From: Leucothrix arctica
Lineage (GTDB): Bacteria; Pseudomonadota; Gammaproteobacteria; Thiotrichales; Thiotrichaceae
DNA length: 64,000 bases
Direction of reading: 5' to 3'
Assembly: GCF_003172895.1 (NCBI RefSeq)
Contig: NZ_QGKL01000042.1
Coordinates: 186,001 to 250,000 of the forward strand
Each line of letters begins with the position of its first letter. The first letter of the stretch is position 1. Shown here one piece after another: positions 34,272 to 43,264 of the stretch. Under the pieces are notes generated by a model that had not been told where the DNA came from, did not search any database, and saw nothing but the letters and a program-made list of their open reading frames with translations. A program made the translations under genes and the position numbers.

Positions 34272-34997
34272 CTACCACCCATCTGCGACAAATAAATACC
34301 CTTGTGCCCGAACCGTTTTAATACCGGTGGGCCTAGCAGGATCAGTTTCTAACAACTTGCGCAAACGAGAGATACGAATATCAACTGAACGATCTAAACC
34401 GTCGTATTCAATGCCTGATAATGAGGTCAAAATAGCATCACGACTGAGCACCTGACCTGCGTTGCTGGCCAATAAATACAGTAGCTCATATTCCTGAGTA
34501 GTTAGCTCCAAAACGCTCCCACTCAACATCACGGAACGAGATGCAGTGTTGATCGCTAAGCGGCCAAAGACCAAACTATCAGGAATGGACGCTACGGCAT
34601 TTTCAACAACAGATACTGGTTTAATACGGCGTAATAAAGACCTAACGCGCGCCAATAACACTCTTGGCTGTACTGGTTTAATCACATAGTCATCTGCGCC
34701 CAACTCCAAGCCAACCACCTGATCAAAGTCTTCATCCTTAGCGGTTAACATGAGAATAGGGGCGTCATATTGCGGTCGGACTTGTCGGCAGACCTCTAAA
34801 CCATCTAAACCCGGCAACATCAAATCCAACACTACCAAGTCAGGCTGCATATCAATAATGCGCTTTACCGCAGTATCACCGCGATACTCAACCGCGACTT
34901 TCAAGCCTTGTTTCTCCAGATACTCCACCATCAAGTCAGACAGACGCTTGTCATCTTCAACTAGTAAAATGCTGTGGTAATGTAGTTCTGAAGTCAT
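34272..34997 (-). CDS. RstA-like OmpR-family response regulator
   Basis: 241 residues. The receiver domain has the acidic pocket VEDD, phospho-acceptor Asp58 in VVLDLMLPGLDG and Lys in YVIKPVQP. The C-terminal winged helix contains LTTQEYELLYLLA, SGIEYDGLDRSVDIRISRLRKLL and ends KTVRAQGYLFVADGW, very like RstA. It is the first gene of the operon and is divergent from a MipA/OmpV outer-membrane protein gene that is a probable target. Confidence 0.92.
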   Translation of the reverse strand: MTSELHYHSILLVEDDKRLSDLMVEYLEKQGLKVAVEYRGDTAVKRIIDMQPDLVVLDLMLPGLDGLEVCRQVRPQYDAPILMLTAKDEDFDQVVGLELGADDYVIKPVQPRVLLARVRSLLRRIKPVSVVENAVASIPDSLVFGRLAINTASRSVMLSGSVLELTTQEYELLYLLASNAGQVLSRDAILTSLSGIEYDGLDRSVDIRISRLRKLLETDPARPTGIKTVRAQGYLFVADGW

Positions 34998-35157
34998 AAT
35001 TGGACTCTGTTTAAAGTGTTTAACGCTTATTGTTACTGAGTCTAGTTTTTCATAAAAGTACTCACTTCAACAATGAGAGTTTTGTATAGGTTTTGTAATC
35101 GCAAAGTAACGTAAACGATACATTAGCAACAAACGCCAAACACTCTCTTAACAGACA

Positions 35158-35178
35158 GTTACAAAGCTAAAAGTTACG
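35158..35178. promoter_or_regulatory. Candidate RstA-type direct repeat
   Basis: GTTACA at 35158 and GTTACG at 35173 are direct repeats 15 bp apart, about 50 bp before the MipA-like start codon, in the 222 bp region shared with the response-regulator gene. GTTACA half-sites are part of the E. coli RstA box. A third partial copy (inverted, GTAAC) lies near 35106. Tentative. Confidence 0.35.
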
Positions 35179-35219
35179 ATTTACCCATCGAAATAAACAC
35201 ATAACACAGGGTAAAACTA

Positions 35220-36002
35220 ATGAAAGCATTCACTCGAAAAGTACTCATCCTTTCCACAATTGGCCTACTGGTGCCAATGATCGCAACCGCTGCTGAAACA
35301 GAAGAAAGAAGCCGTAGCTTTGGTATTGCGCTAGATATTGATAACCATGTACAAACCTATATAGAGAATAATGAGAATTATCGCGGCCAGATATTTTTTC
35401 AGTACCGTGGCGAAAAATTCAACATGGATAAGGATTCAGCGTCGTACCGCTTTTTTGATCGTGACAAGTTCCAAGTTGAAGTCATCGCTAAAGTGCCTGA
35501 GCGCGGACATGGCTTCGCCGATGAAACGACGATTACAGGCATGGATGAGCGAGAGTCGTCACTTGGACTAGGGCTGCGTGTAGGTTACAAAACAGCGATT
35601 GGTTTGCTGAGCTTAGACGCAACCAAAGACATTAGTAACCAACATGACGGAGCGGAAGCCGACCTACGTTTTGGTCCAGACTTTTACAGTGAGCGTGCCG
35701 GCAAAGCTCGCAATGTAGAGTTTGGTGTTATCGGCGGAGTGAAGTGGCAAAGTGATAAAACTGTGGACTATTACTATGGTGTTAAAGACACAGAAACAAC
35801 GGCAGACCGTGCAGCTTATGAGGGTAAAGCCGCAATAACGCCTTATGTTGGAGTGGCTGGACAGGGGAATATTACTAAGAACCTAACCTTTAACACTAGT
35901 GCGATTTACATGGATGCGCCTGATGAGATTACGGATAGTCCGATTGTTGATAAAGGTCACGATGTGCAGGTGAGTGCTGGGCTTACTTATTGGTTTAGAT
36001 AA
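35220..36002 (+). CDS. MipA/OmpV-family outer-membrane protein
   Basis: 260 residues. The signal peptide is MKAFTRKVLILSTIGLLVPMIATAA. The mature protein alternates short amphipathic strands (FQVEVIAKV, SLGLGLRVGYKTAIGLLSL, ITPYVGVAGQGNI) and ends DVQVSAGLTYWFR, a C-terminal aromatic beta-barrel signature matching MipA/OmpV (about 250 residues). It is divergent from the RstA-like regulator, echoing OmpV-type proteins controlled by two-component systems. Its role is probably envelope remodelling or small-solute passage. Confidence 0.78.
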   Translation: MKAFTRKVLILSTIGLLVPMIATAAETEERSRSFGIALDIDNHVQTYIENNENYRGQIFFQYRGEKFNMDKDSASYRFFDRDKFQVEVIAKVPERGHGFADETTITGMDERESSLGLGLRVGYKTAIGLLSLDATKDISNQHDGAEADLRFGPDFYSERAGKARNVEFGVIGGVKWQSDKTVDYYYGVKDTETTADRAAYEGKAAITPYVGVAGQGNITKNLTFNTSAIYMDAPDEITDSPIVDKGHDVQVSAGLTYWFR

Positions 36003-36138
36003 GGTAATTACTAATCGCACGAAGTTGTTTCTACAACTTCATGCGTTTCATTAAGCAAGTACTCAAAGAGGCTAAAGCATAATACCGTTCACACAATAAA
36101 TTACTTTGTATTATGTAGTCTAAGGATGGGAAAGCTTC

Positions 36139-37032
36139 GTGAAAATAATCGCTCAATGCCAACACTGTAATCGCCGTTATGATGCATCCGGACACGCCTC
36201 TGGCAGTCGGTTTCGTTGTCAATGTAGCGAAATAGTAGAAGTTCCTCAGCCTGAGGTAGTAAGAAACGCCAGCGTAATACGATGCTCATCATGCGGTGGC
36301 GCACGTAGTAACAAAGCGAGCGAATGCTCTTTTTGTAGTAGCTCTTTTACGATGCACGATTACGACCTCAACACCGCCTGCCATAAGTGCTTCACTAGAG
36401 TTAGCGACAAGGCTAAGTTTTGCCACAGTTGCGGCACAGACATTGCAACTGAGGACAGTATCGGAAATATAACCGACAAAGCCTGCCCAGGTTGTAATCA
36501 AGAGCACTTCCTACACACACGCAAGTTTCGACCTGACCACCCAGCGATACTGGAGTGCAACCATTGCGTTGGTATTTGGCTAACGAACGACTACTTTGAA
36601 AAGGTCATGAAAGATGCTGTTTCAGCAGGTGAGAACGCCTTAAAACTGGAGCAAGTCCAACCTAACAAACTTGAAACTAGTACAGAAAATACCTCATTTT
36701 CATACCGTAAATGCCCCGACTGTGACCAGTTTATGGCGCGTGAAAACTTTGCTCGTCACAGTGGGGTGATTATTGATTCTTGTAAGCAACATGGAAAGTG
36801 GTTTGACTCAGAAGAACTCTCTCGAATTTTAACTTGGGTACAAGCTGGAGGGATGGTGAAATCAACAAAAATCATGCTTTCCGAACAGCAAGCTAAGCCA
36901 TCAAAACAAAAAGCCAAGTTGGCACAAGAAAGACAGAGCCTTGCCAACCAACGAAGCCACCCAAAACACACTTATAATACCGGTGGAGGATTCGGCCTTG
37001 CCCTTGTACTATTAGATCAATTATTTAAATAA
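36139..37032 (+). CDS. Multi-zinc-ribbon protein with zf-TFIIB domain
   Basis: 297 residues starting at GTG 36139. Cysteine pairs occur in order at 7/10, 27/29, 49/52, 63/66, 81/84, 95/98, 116/119 and 140/143, followed by the zf-TFIIB-type KCPDCDQFMARENFARHSGVIIDSCKQHGKWFD (Cys192, Cys195, Cys215, His218) in which the Trp and Asp are family-typical. That gives four to five zinc-binding ribbons. A Lys/Gln-rich segment (about 245-280) and a glycine/hydrophobic tail (TGGGFGLALVLLDQLF) close the protein. Zinc-ribbon arrays of this kind may bind protein or nucleic acid; the function is unknown. Confidence 0.8.
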   Translation: MKIIAQCQHCNRRYDASGHASGSRFRCQCSEIVEVPQPEVVRNASVIRCSSCGGARSNKASECSFCSSSFTMHDYDLNTACHKCFTRVSDKAKFCHSCGTDIATEDSIGNITDKACPGCNQEHFLHTRKFRPDHPAILECNHCVGIWLTNDYFEKVMKDAVSAGENALKLEQVQPNKLETSTENTSFSYRKCPDCDQFMARENFARHSGVIIDSCKQHGKWFDSEELSRILTWVQAGGMVKSTKIMLSEQQAKPSKQKAKLAQERQSLANQRSHPKHTYNTGGGFGLALVLLDQLFK

Positions 37033-37138
37033 ACAAAGGTGAAGCTAATAACGCTTAATCATGAAGGTTAGTTGTTTAGGGTGTATGGCTACAGTTTAAC
37101 TACTTAACAAAACCTTAGACTTTAAATAGGTAAAAATT

Positions 37139-38107
37139 GTGGTACTAAATCAATACATATATTCACGCCTTTCTCCTGAATCAGTACAAGCGCACCTTGA
37201 GCATCATTACGACCTATCGCCCATTAAAAGCTGTGTGTTTTATGTATTTGGCTTGCATGATAACTATCTGGTTAAAACGGAAGAGTCGCAATTTATCCTG
37301 CGTCTTTATCGAAACCAGTGGCGCAACGCGGATGAAGTATTCTTTGAGCTTGAGCTGTTAAATTACCTTAAGCAACAAGCTCAAGCAGTGGCTTCCCCGT
37401 TACACACAAAGGCCCATGAACTAGCATTTGAGATTCAAAGCCCCGAAGGTGTGCGGTTTTCAGCGTTGTTTAACTATGCTGACGGTAAAGGGCTCACTCA
37501 GGAAATATCTACTCAAGAAAGTGAGCTATTAGGAACGACCATAGCCAATATTCACAGTGCCACAGGCGACTTTAAGACTACCCACAAAAGGAATGAACTG
37601 AATCTCACTTATCTGCTTGATGAGTCTGTAGAACTCATAGCGCCATTTATTAACGCTGAGAAACAAGAATTTTTAACTGAAATACAGAAAAAACTGCACA
37701 AGCAATTATTACCAATCACTCAAAGTGATGCCGATTTTGGAATATGCATTGGTGATGTAAATCAAAGTAACTTCCACATAAACACGTCAAAGCAAATCAC
37801 CGTGTTTGACTTCGATCAGTGTGGCTACGGTTATCGTGCCTTTGAGGTTGGCAAATTCTCATCATCGTTGTTTCGAAGCCCTAACAAAAAACAACTCACG
37901 AAAGCATTTCTTAAAGGCTATGAAACAGTGCGTAAGCTTTCAACGGTTGAGAAAAATGCTATTCCGTATTTCGAGATAGCAGCGACAATCTGGGTGATGT
38001 CAATACGCGTTGCTAACGAAGATAAAGTTGGTCATTTACACTTGGAAGAAGGTTACTGGAACCAACGGTTTGCTATTCTTGAGGCGTTGGATAAGCAAGT
38101 AAGCTAA
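37139..38107 (+). CDS. APH-family phosphotransferase / kinase
   Basis: 322 residues from GTG 37139 (TAGG eight bases upstream). Protein-kinase-like fold of aminoglycoside phosphotransferases and homoserine/Ser-Thr kinases: FILRLYR holds the ATP-binding Lys-equivalent region, the catalytic loop is GDVNQSNFHI (Asp then Asn) and the metal-binding Asp is in FDFDQCGYGYRAFEVG. SrkA-like and homoserine-kinase II-like enzymes share this pattern. The substrate is not identifiable. It appears to be a single-gene unit. Confidence 0.82.
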   Translation: MVLNQYIYSRLSPESVQAHLEHHYDLSPIKSCVFYVFGLHDNYLVKTEESQFILRLYRNQWRNADEVFFELELLNYLKQQAQAVASPLHTKAHELAFEIQSPEGVRFSALFNYADGKGLTQEISTQESELLGTTIANIHSATGDFKTTHKRNELNLTYLLDESVELIAPFINAEKQEFLTEIQKKLHKQLLPITQSDADFGICIGDVNQSNFHINTSKQITVFDFDQCGYGYRAFEVGKFSSSLFRSPNKKQLTKAFLKGYETVRKLSTVEKNAIPYFEIAATIWVMSIRVANEDKVGHLHLEEGYWNQRFAILEALDKQVS

Positions 38108-38228
38108 AGCGATAGGTTTTTTTCGATGGAAAACAACAAACATCTAGAGCAACACATCTTCTCAACCGTTCTTTCAAAGTAAAAGCCCTTAAACCTTTTC
38201 AATGGACTACATGTTCTAGGAATATAGA

Positions 38229-38705
38229 ATGGATAATGATCTAAAGAAATTGGCTATCGAGTTATCAGAAACAGGTGAAGCCAAGAAGCTTTATAAGTTA
38301 ATCAAACCTTTTATTGATGTTGAGGATCCATTTGCGATTAATTTGTATTCTACTTTCAGCTTGAAGGAATTTAGGGAGCCTGACGAGGTGTTTGCCAAAA
38401 GAAGTATCAAGTTAAAAATATATGCGTCAGAGCATGGAATTCCTGATGCTTCATATAGGATGGGAGTAAGTTATCTTTACGGCGATGACGTGACCCAAAG
38501 CTATAATGAAGCAGCAAAGTATTTTGAGCGTGCTATTTCTCAAGGGCATACCCATACAAAATTTACGTTTGGCTTTAGTTTATATTACGGTACCGATGAT
38601 AACCCAATCGATAGAGTGCGGGGGTTAGCTTTGCTAGAGGAAGCTGCCTTAGCTGGCTCGGAGGGAGCAAAAAATGAACTTGAAGTTATTAAAACTGAAA
38701 CATAA
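38229..38705 (+). CDS. Sel1-repeat (TPR-like) protein
   Basis: 158 residues with no signal peptide. At least two Sel1-like repeats are visible: ASYRMGVSYLYGDDVTQSYNEAAKYFERAISQGH and TKFTFGFSLYYGTDDNPIDRVRGLALLEEAALAGSEGA, each with the G/A-rich packing positions. Such short solenoids mediate protein-protein contact. No partner is evident from its neighbours. Confidence 0.78.
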   Translation: MDNDLKKLAIELSETGEAKKLYKLIKPFIDVEDPFAINLYSTFSLKEFREPDEVFAKRSIKLKIYASEHGIPDASYRMGVSYLYGDDVTQSYNEAAKYFERAISQGHTHTKFTFGFSLYYGTDDNPIDRVRGLALLEEAALAGSEGAKNELEVIKTET

Positions 38706-38937
38706 CTCTCTTCGATCTCGAAATAATCCGTGAAAGCCTAGAATCACTTGCAGCACCAAGCGACTATCCAAAAATAGTTTATTGTTCAATACCCTGATGA
38801 GTATTTGTTTAGGTTCTCCTTTGACAGTTCATCAGCATAGCAAGGTTAGTTATTTCACGGCTGAGACGGTGACAGCTTCTTCAGACTCTGGAAAATAGAT
38901 TTGCCTATCACCAACCCCATTCCCTTCTGCTTCTTGC

Positions 38938-39615
38938 TCAGGCTCTCTTTTGAAGCCATTGATACTGGGTACAGCAAGTTGTTTTGTTGAGGTGTTCCTC
39001 ATTGGTATGAATCGACCATAAATCAAAGATATTCCGCTTTTCTAACTGTGCAGTGGCGTGAGCTACGGCAAGTACATTTGAAGGGACAGTTTTATGATAC
39101 CCAAGATCGATTTTGCCAGCCGCTAAGCCAAAAGAGTAGACGGTATCAAACAACCCCATAAAGATAATGGTGGGTGCTTTGCCTTGTGGTTCTTGACCTT
39201 CTTGATACTCTAATGGGTCGCCACGCTCATCAATAATATGCGCGAATTCTCGTGCTAATGCAGCTCCTCGGCTATATCCAATGAGCACGATGCCTTTATG
39301 GTCGTTCTTATAGTTTTTGACGAGTTCGTCATACATGTCATTAACAATTTTTCTACCGCCTACACCGGTCATTTTTCCAGCGTAATTTAGCGGATTAAAG
39401 TTTCCACCTTCGTAGCTCGAACCAACACCCGCTGCATAGAAAGCTTTGCCATTTTTGTTAGATTTTTTATATTGCTCGATGAAGTGAAATACATTCGTTT
39501 TTTGACCGAACTTAATGTTTTTACCCGTATCGTCAAAGCCGTAGACAACAGTGTCTGCTGCAAACGCTGATGACATGAAGACTGAAAGTAATAGTGTCGT
39601 GAAATATTTAACCAT
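38938..39615 (-). CDS. DUF2235-type alpha/beta-hydrolase, probably frameshifted
   Basis: 225 residues as read. The signal peptide is MVKYFTTLLLSVFMSSAFA. The hydrolase nucleophile elbow is IGYSRGAALAREF (GxSxG) and MGLFDTVYSFG carries the probable Asp, as in DUF2235/Tle1-like phospholipases. The last 12 or so residues are unlike coding sequence. Removing one base from a run of four T (38982-38985, plus strand) lets the frame continue to a TAA at 38850, giving a natural-looking tail (NKQLAVPSINGFKREPEQE, ending VTVSAVK). So this is either a one-base frameshift mutation or a sequence error; full length would be about 254 residues. The canonical GGG-His segment of larger relatives is absent. Confidence 0.68.
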   Translation of the reverse strand: MVKYFTTLLLSVFMSSAFAADTVVYGFDDTGKNIKFGQKTNVFHFIEQYKKSNKNGKAFYAAGVGSSYEGGNFNPLNYAGKMTGVGGRKIVNDMYDELVKNYKNDHKGIVLIGYSRGAALAREFAHIIDERGDPLEYQEGQEPQGKAPTIIFMGLFDTVYSFGLAAGKIDLGYHKTVPSNVLAVAHATAQLEKRNIFDLWSIHTNEEHLNKTTCCTQYQWLQKRA

Positions 39616-39737
39616 AGGGTTCTCTTTGATTTTCTTTTACGAATACTGCGGTCAGGCTGTTTTTTTTGTCTTGAAATACAGTATATTTTATACATCGATA
39701 ACTTATAAGGGTGACTTGTCAGATACCTGTCAGGTTA

Positions 39738-40016
39738 ATGTCGGTAATTACATTCAACTTTATCTGCAAATACACTTGGCTTTTTGCCTTCGCAATATCA
39801 AGTGTGTGTTTTGGTCTGTGGATAGTCGATATACTTATACCCACTCTAAAAGGTGCTGACTTCACTCAGCAGTATGAAATCCACGGTAACTTTAGATACC
39901 TTGATTTCGGTGGTATTAGTTTCTTTCTAGGCTTTTTGTTTTTGGGTCTAACTATTTTTTTAGAGTACGTAAGCAATAGAAAATTACTTAAAGGCACTGC
40001 TGGAATCAGCAACTAG
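39738..40016 (+). CDS. Small membrane protein, about 92 aa
   Basis: Two clear membrane helices (about 8-30, WLFAFAISSVCFGLWIVDILI, and 59-76, ISFFLGFLFLGLTIFLEYV) joined by a polar loop, with a basic C-terminus (SNRKLLKG). The ATG at 39738 has AGG just upstream; GTG 39711 is an alternative that adds nine residues. It lies eight bases before the HAD phosphatase start codon and may share its transcript. The family is not recognised. Confidence 0.55.
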   Translation: MSVITFNFICKYTWLFAFAISSVCFGLWIVDILIPTLKGADFTQQYEIHGNFRYLDFGGISFFLGFLFLGLTIFLEYVSNRKLLKGTAGISN

Positions 40017-40024
40017 ATAAACTT

Positions 40025-40879
40025 ATGAAACTTAACGACACGCTGTACGTATCTGACTTAGACCGCACCCTGTTAAAAGATGATCAGACCTTGTCTGAGG
40101 AAACGACATCCTATTTAGTGAATGCTGCAAAAAAGGGACTTAATTTCACCTATGCAACTGCTCGATCACTTGCATCCAGTGGCTTTGTGTTGAAAGGTCT
40201 CGAGTTGCAACTCCCCGTTATCTTATACAACGGCGCACAGATCTATTGCCCTAAAAAAGAAGCGTATATTCACAGCTCCTATATGGAGTCAGGCGTTTAT
40301 TCAAAATTACTAAAGCAGCTAATTGGTGATGGTTTGAATCCTATCGTTCACAGCCTTGACGAGGATGACAAGCTAAGGGTGTACTTTCAAACAGTCACTT
40401 ACGAAAGTATGGTGAAGTGGATAAACTCAAGACTCAAAAATGGTGATGATCGATTCCGAGTCACCATAGATTTCTCTGAGATTGAAACTTCCAAGGTTAT
40501 CTCGTTAGTGATGACAGGCCCTTACGAGCAACTAAGGGAATATGAGCAACAGTTAAGCGCTGAACCAACTATCTCACATGTGCTATCTGAGGATGTTTAT
40601 TGTGAAGGACACTATTTACTCGAAATATCCCATATGGATGCGAACAAGGGTTTTGCCGTCGAAAAGCTACGTGATCATTTAGGTTTAGAGAATATCGTCT
40701 CATTTGGTGATAACAATAATGACCTACCAATGTTTAAGAAATCCACCCGTTCCTTGGCAGTTTGTAATGCCAAGGAACCCGTCCAAAACGCTGCCAGTGG
40801 CGTAATCGGTCATCACAATGAAGATGCGGTTATCAGTTACATTAAAGAGGTCTGTCATGAAAATTTGGAATCAAGATAA
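40025..40879 (+). CDS. Cof-type HAD-superfamily phosphatase
   Basis: 284 residues. Motif I is VSDLDRTLL with the nucleophile and acid Asp pair. The Thr of motif II lies in FTYATARS, Lys of motif III near MDANKGFAVEKL and motif IV is SFGDNNNDLPMF. A C2b (Cof-type) cap occupies about 85-195. Such enzymes dephosphorylate sugar phosphates or nucleotides. Its 3' end overlaps the downstream HD-domain gene by 23 bases, implying translational coupling with an alarmone-type hydrolase. Confidence 0.9.
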   Translation: MKLNDTLYVSDLDRTLLKDDQTLSEETTSYLVNAAKKGLNFTYATARSLASSGFVLKGLELQLPVILYNGAQIYCPKKEAYIHSSYMESGVYSKLLKQLIGDGLNPIVHSLDEDDKLRVYFQTVTYESMVKWINSRLKNGDDRFRVTIDFSEIETSKVISLVMTGPYEQLREYEQQLSAEPTISHVLSEDVYCEGHYLLEISHMDANKGFAVEKLRDHLGLENIVSFGDNNNDLPMFKKSTRSLAVCNAKEPVQNAASGVIGHHNEDAVISYIKEVCHENLESR

Positions 40880-41399
40880 GTATCTAGAAGCATGGAACTT
40901 TGCCTCTAGCATTCACAACGGCCAAACCTTACCCGGAAGCGATATTCCTTATATAAATCATATTGGGCTAGTGGCAATGGAGGCAACCGCAACGGTGTCT
41001 CATGAAGAGATCAATCACCCAGATACGCTGGTGCTATGTGCGTTACTGCATGATTCCATTGAAGACACTTCAACCACCTACGAAGATATCAAAAAGGTGT
41101 TTGGTGCAGTCATTGCAGATGGCGTTTTAGCACTGACTAAAAATACAGAGTTACCCTCAAAACCAGAGCAAATGAAGGACAGTCTTAATAGAATCAAGCA
41201 ACAGCCTAAAGAAGTCTGGATGGTTAAGTTATGTGACCGAATCACCAACTTACAACCACCGCCAAAGCATTGGAACAAAGCTAAAATCGCTAAATATCAA
41301 ACGGAAGCAACTTTGATATTGAATGAACTCGGCGAGGCCAGCCCATTCCTTGCAGAAAGGCTAAAGACTAAAATTACCAACTACAGTAAGTACTTATAA
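40857..41399 (+). CDS. HD-domain hydrolase, MESH1/SpoT-hydrolase-like
   Basis: 180 residues from the ATG at 40857 (GAGGT upstream). The single HD domain reads IPYINHIGLVAM, LCALLHDSIEDTSTTYEDI and VWMVKLCDRITNL, the same order as the ppGpp-hydrolase domain of SpoT and the stand-alone MESH1/SAH proteins (YINHP, ALLHDTVEDT, KLADKLYN). The metal ligands His and His-Asp are present. A small alarmone hydrolase or nucleotide pyrophosphohydrolase is the best guess. Coupled to a Cof-type phosphatase by overlap. Confidence 0.82.
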   Translation: MKIWNQDKYLEAWNFASSIHNGQTLPGSDIPYINHIGLVAMEATATVSHEEINHPDTLVLCALLHDSIEDTSTTYEDIKKVFGAVIADGVLALTKNTELPSKPEQMKDSLNRIKQQPKEVWMVKLCDRITNLQPPPKHWNKAKIAKYQTEATLILNELGEASPFLAERLKTKITNYSKYL

Positions 41400-41562
41400 G
41401 TCGACAGAAGTGGGTGTTTTAGGTTTTATTGCTGTTAGGTATATGTACTCACTTTGTTGAGGTAACAAATGATACATTCTCTAAATCCGCTCATGAAAGC
41501 CTTTTTGAAGACTATGACGGGATAAAAACGATGTATATAAACAATCAAAGAAGGAATAATCA

Positions 41563-42378
41563 GTGACTTTCATAGAAAAACTAAGTTGTGCTTGGGAAAA
41601 GAATAATTCATTAGTATGTGTTGGTTTAGACCCTGACACAGAACGCTTCCCATCAAGTTTGCGTGACGTGCCTGATGCTATTTTTCAGTTTAATAAAGCA
41701 ATTATCGATGCGACTCATGACTTAGTTTGTGCCTACAAACCACAAATTGCTTACTTCTCTGCGGAGTCAGCAGAAGATCAGTTAGAAAAAACCATTCAAT
41801 ATATCCAAACTGAATACCCAGATATTCCAGTCATCCTCGACTCAAAACGTGGGGATATTGGCAGTACCGCTAAAAAGTATGCTGTAGAAGCATTCGAGCG
41901 TTATAAAGCAGATGCGGTAACCATAAATCCTTACCTTGGTTTTGACTCAGCTGAGCCATTTCTAAACTACAAAGACAAGGGAACAGTATTGCTATGCCGC
42001 ACTTCTAACAGAGGCGCTAATGACCTGCAAGACTTAGATGTAGGTGGCATGCCGCTGTACCAAAAAGTGGCTTCAATGATCACTGAGCAATGGAATTTCA
42101 ACAAGAACTGCATGCTTGTTGTTGGCGCGACTTGGCCGTCACAAATGTCGGAAGTACGTGAAATTGTTGGCGACATGCCATTTCTTGTACCGGGTGTTGG
42201 TGCGCAAGGTGGCGACATTGAGGCTTTAGTGAAAGCAGGACAAACTGCAAACGGTACGGGCTTGATTATTAGCTCATCCAGAGGTGTTATCTATGCAAGT
42301 GAAGGTGATAACTTCGCTAGTGCAGCAAGGTCTGTTGTTGTAGATCTTCGCGAAAAAATTAATTTACACCGTAACTAA
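41563..42378 (+). CDS. pyrF: Orotidine-5'-phosphate decarboxylase, type 2
   Basis: 271 residues, longer than the approximately 230-residue type 1 enzymes, as usual for the PyrF2 group. The catalytic array is [14 protein letters not shown] (Lys-Asp-x-x-Asp equivalent), with N-terminal [13 protein letters not shown] and phosphate-binding [12 protein letters not shown]. It catalyses the last step of UMP synthesis. The start is GTG with AAGGA ten bases upstream. It is followed 21 bp later by the GFA gene. Confidence 0.94.
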   Translation: MTFIEKLSCAWEKNNSLVCVGLDPDTERFPSSLRDVPDAIFQFNKAIIDATHDLVCAYKPQIAYFSAESAEDQLEKTIQYIQTEYPDIPVILDSKRGDIGSTAKKYAVEAFERYKADAVTINPYLGFDSAEPFLNYKDKGTVLLCRTSNRGANDLQDLDVGGMPLYQKVASMITEQWNFNKNCMLVVGATWPSQMSEVREIVGDMPFLVPGVGAQGGDIEALVKAGQTANGTGLIISSSRGVIYASEGDNFASAARSVVVDLREKINLHRN

Positions 42379-42399
42379 GTTTAAACTGGAGTACATCAA

Positions 42400-42789
42400 A
42401 TGATCACAGGTAGCTGCCTATGCAGCCAAGTTTCATACGAAATATCAGGGAAAGTCGGTGACGTTATTCACTGTCACTGCCAAACCTGTCGTAAGGCGCA
42501 TGGCGCTGCCTTCTCTAGCGTTGCGTCCGTCCCAGATGATGCTTTTACCCTAAAAGGCGAAGAGAATCTTAAAAGCTTTGAATCTTCGAAGGGTAAGCAC
42601 CGATACTTTTGCTCAAACTGCGGCACTCAGATTTATGCTAAAAGAGAGGCTACGAGTCATATTATTTTACGCCTTGGTTCGTTAGACAACGCGGATGGTC
42701 TTGTTGAGAAGAGCCATATTTGGGTGTCTGACAAAGCGTCTTGGTACCAGATTAATAACAACCTGCCTGAATATCAAGAATATGAATAA
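42400..42789 (+). CDS. GFA-family zinc-binding protein
   Basis: 129 residues with the GFA (glutathione-dependent formaldehyde-activating-like) fold: GSCLCSQVSYEI, HCHCQTCRKAHGAAFSS and YFCSNCGTQIYA supply the two zinc sites. Relatives include Gfa and centromere-like CENP-V. Its function here is unassigned. The stop codon lies within the start of the next gene, a DCC-family protein. Confidence 0.88.
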   Translation: MITGSCLCSQVSYEISGKVGDVIHCHCQTCRKAHGAAFSSVASVPDDAFTLKGEENLKSFESSKGKHRYFCSNCGTQIYAKREATSHIILRLGSLDNADGLVEKSHIWVSDKASWYQINNNLPEYQEYE

Positions 42790-43189
42790 GGAAGAGATTC
42801 TTCTCGTTTACGACAAAGATTGTCCTGCGTGTGATTTTTACTGCCAAATCATACGTATTAGGGAAAGTGTAGGTGAGTTAAAGATTATTGATGCCAGAGA
42901 GAATAGTGATATCTTAAACGAGATTACCAGCAATGGTTTGGATATTGACCAAGGCATAGTACTGAAAATGGGTGGACAGCTTTATTATGGCTCAGATGCT
43001 ATTCATGCTTTATCGCTGCTAAGCAGTCGTTCTGGCGTACTTAACCGTCTTAACTATTGGATGTTTAAGTCAAAGCGGCTTTCTAAGGTGTTGTACCCTG
43101 TACTGCGTTTTTTCCGAAACTGCCTGCTTAAGGTTTTGGGGAAATCAAAAATTAACAATCTCAACTTACCTGACAATAACAAGTTTTAG
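42782..43189 (+). CDS. DCC-family (DUF393) thiol-disulfide oxidoreductase-like protein
   Basis: 135 residues from the ATG at 42782, overlapping the GFA stop. It opens with the DCC signature LVYDKDCPACDFYC, and SDAIHALSLLSSRSG and RFFRNCLLKVLG follow as in the family. The predicted redox CxxC is CPAC at about residues 15-18. Such proteins are thioredoxin-like. An earlier start (42695) would place unrelated sequence inside the GFA gene and is rejected. Confidence 0.85.
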   Translation: MNKEEILLVYDKDCPACDFYCQIIRIRESVGELKIIDARENSDILNEITSNGLDIDQGIVLKMGGQLYYGSDAIHALSLLSSRSGVLNRLNYWMFKSKRLSKVLYPVLRFFRNCLLKVLGKSKINNLNLPDNNKF

Positions 43190-43264
43190 CAGTGCTGATC
43201 TAAAACGTCAACTTGTTGTAGTCAAACTAAAGCTGGTCACTTCTTTAGACGTTAGTCCAAATTT

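Noticed and set aside
42695-43189. Longer start for the DCC-family gene
   Set aside because: The extra 29 codons lie inside the GFA gene in another frame; the DCC signature begins directly after the ATG at 42782.
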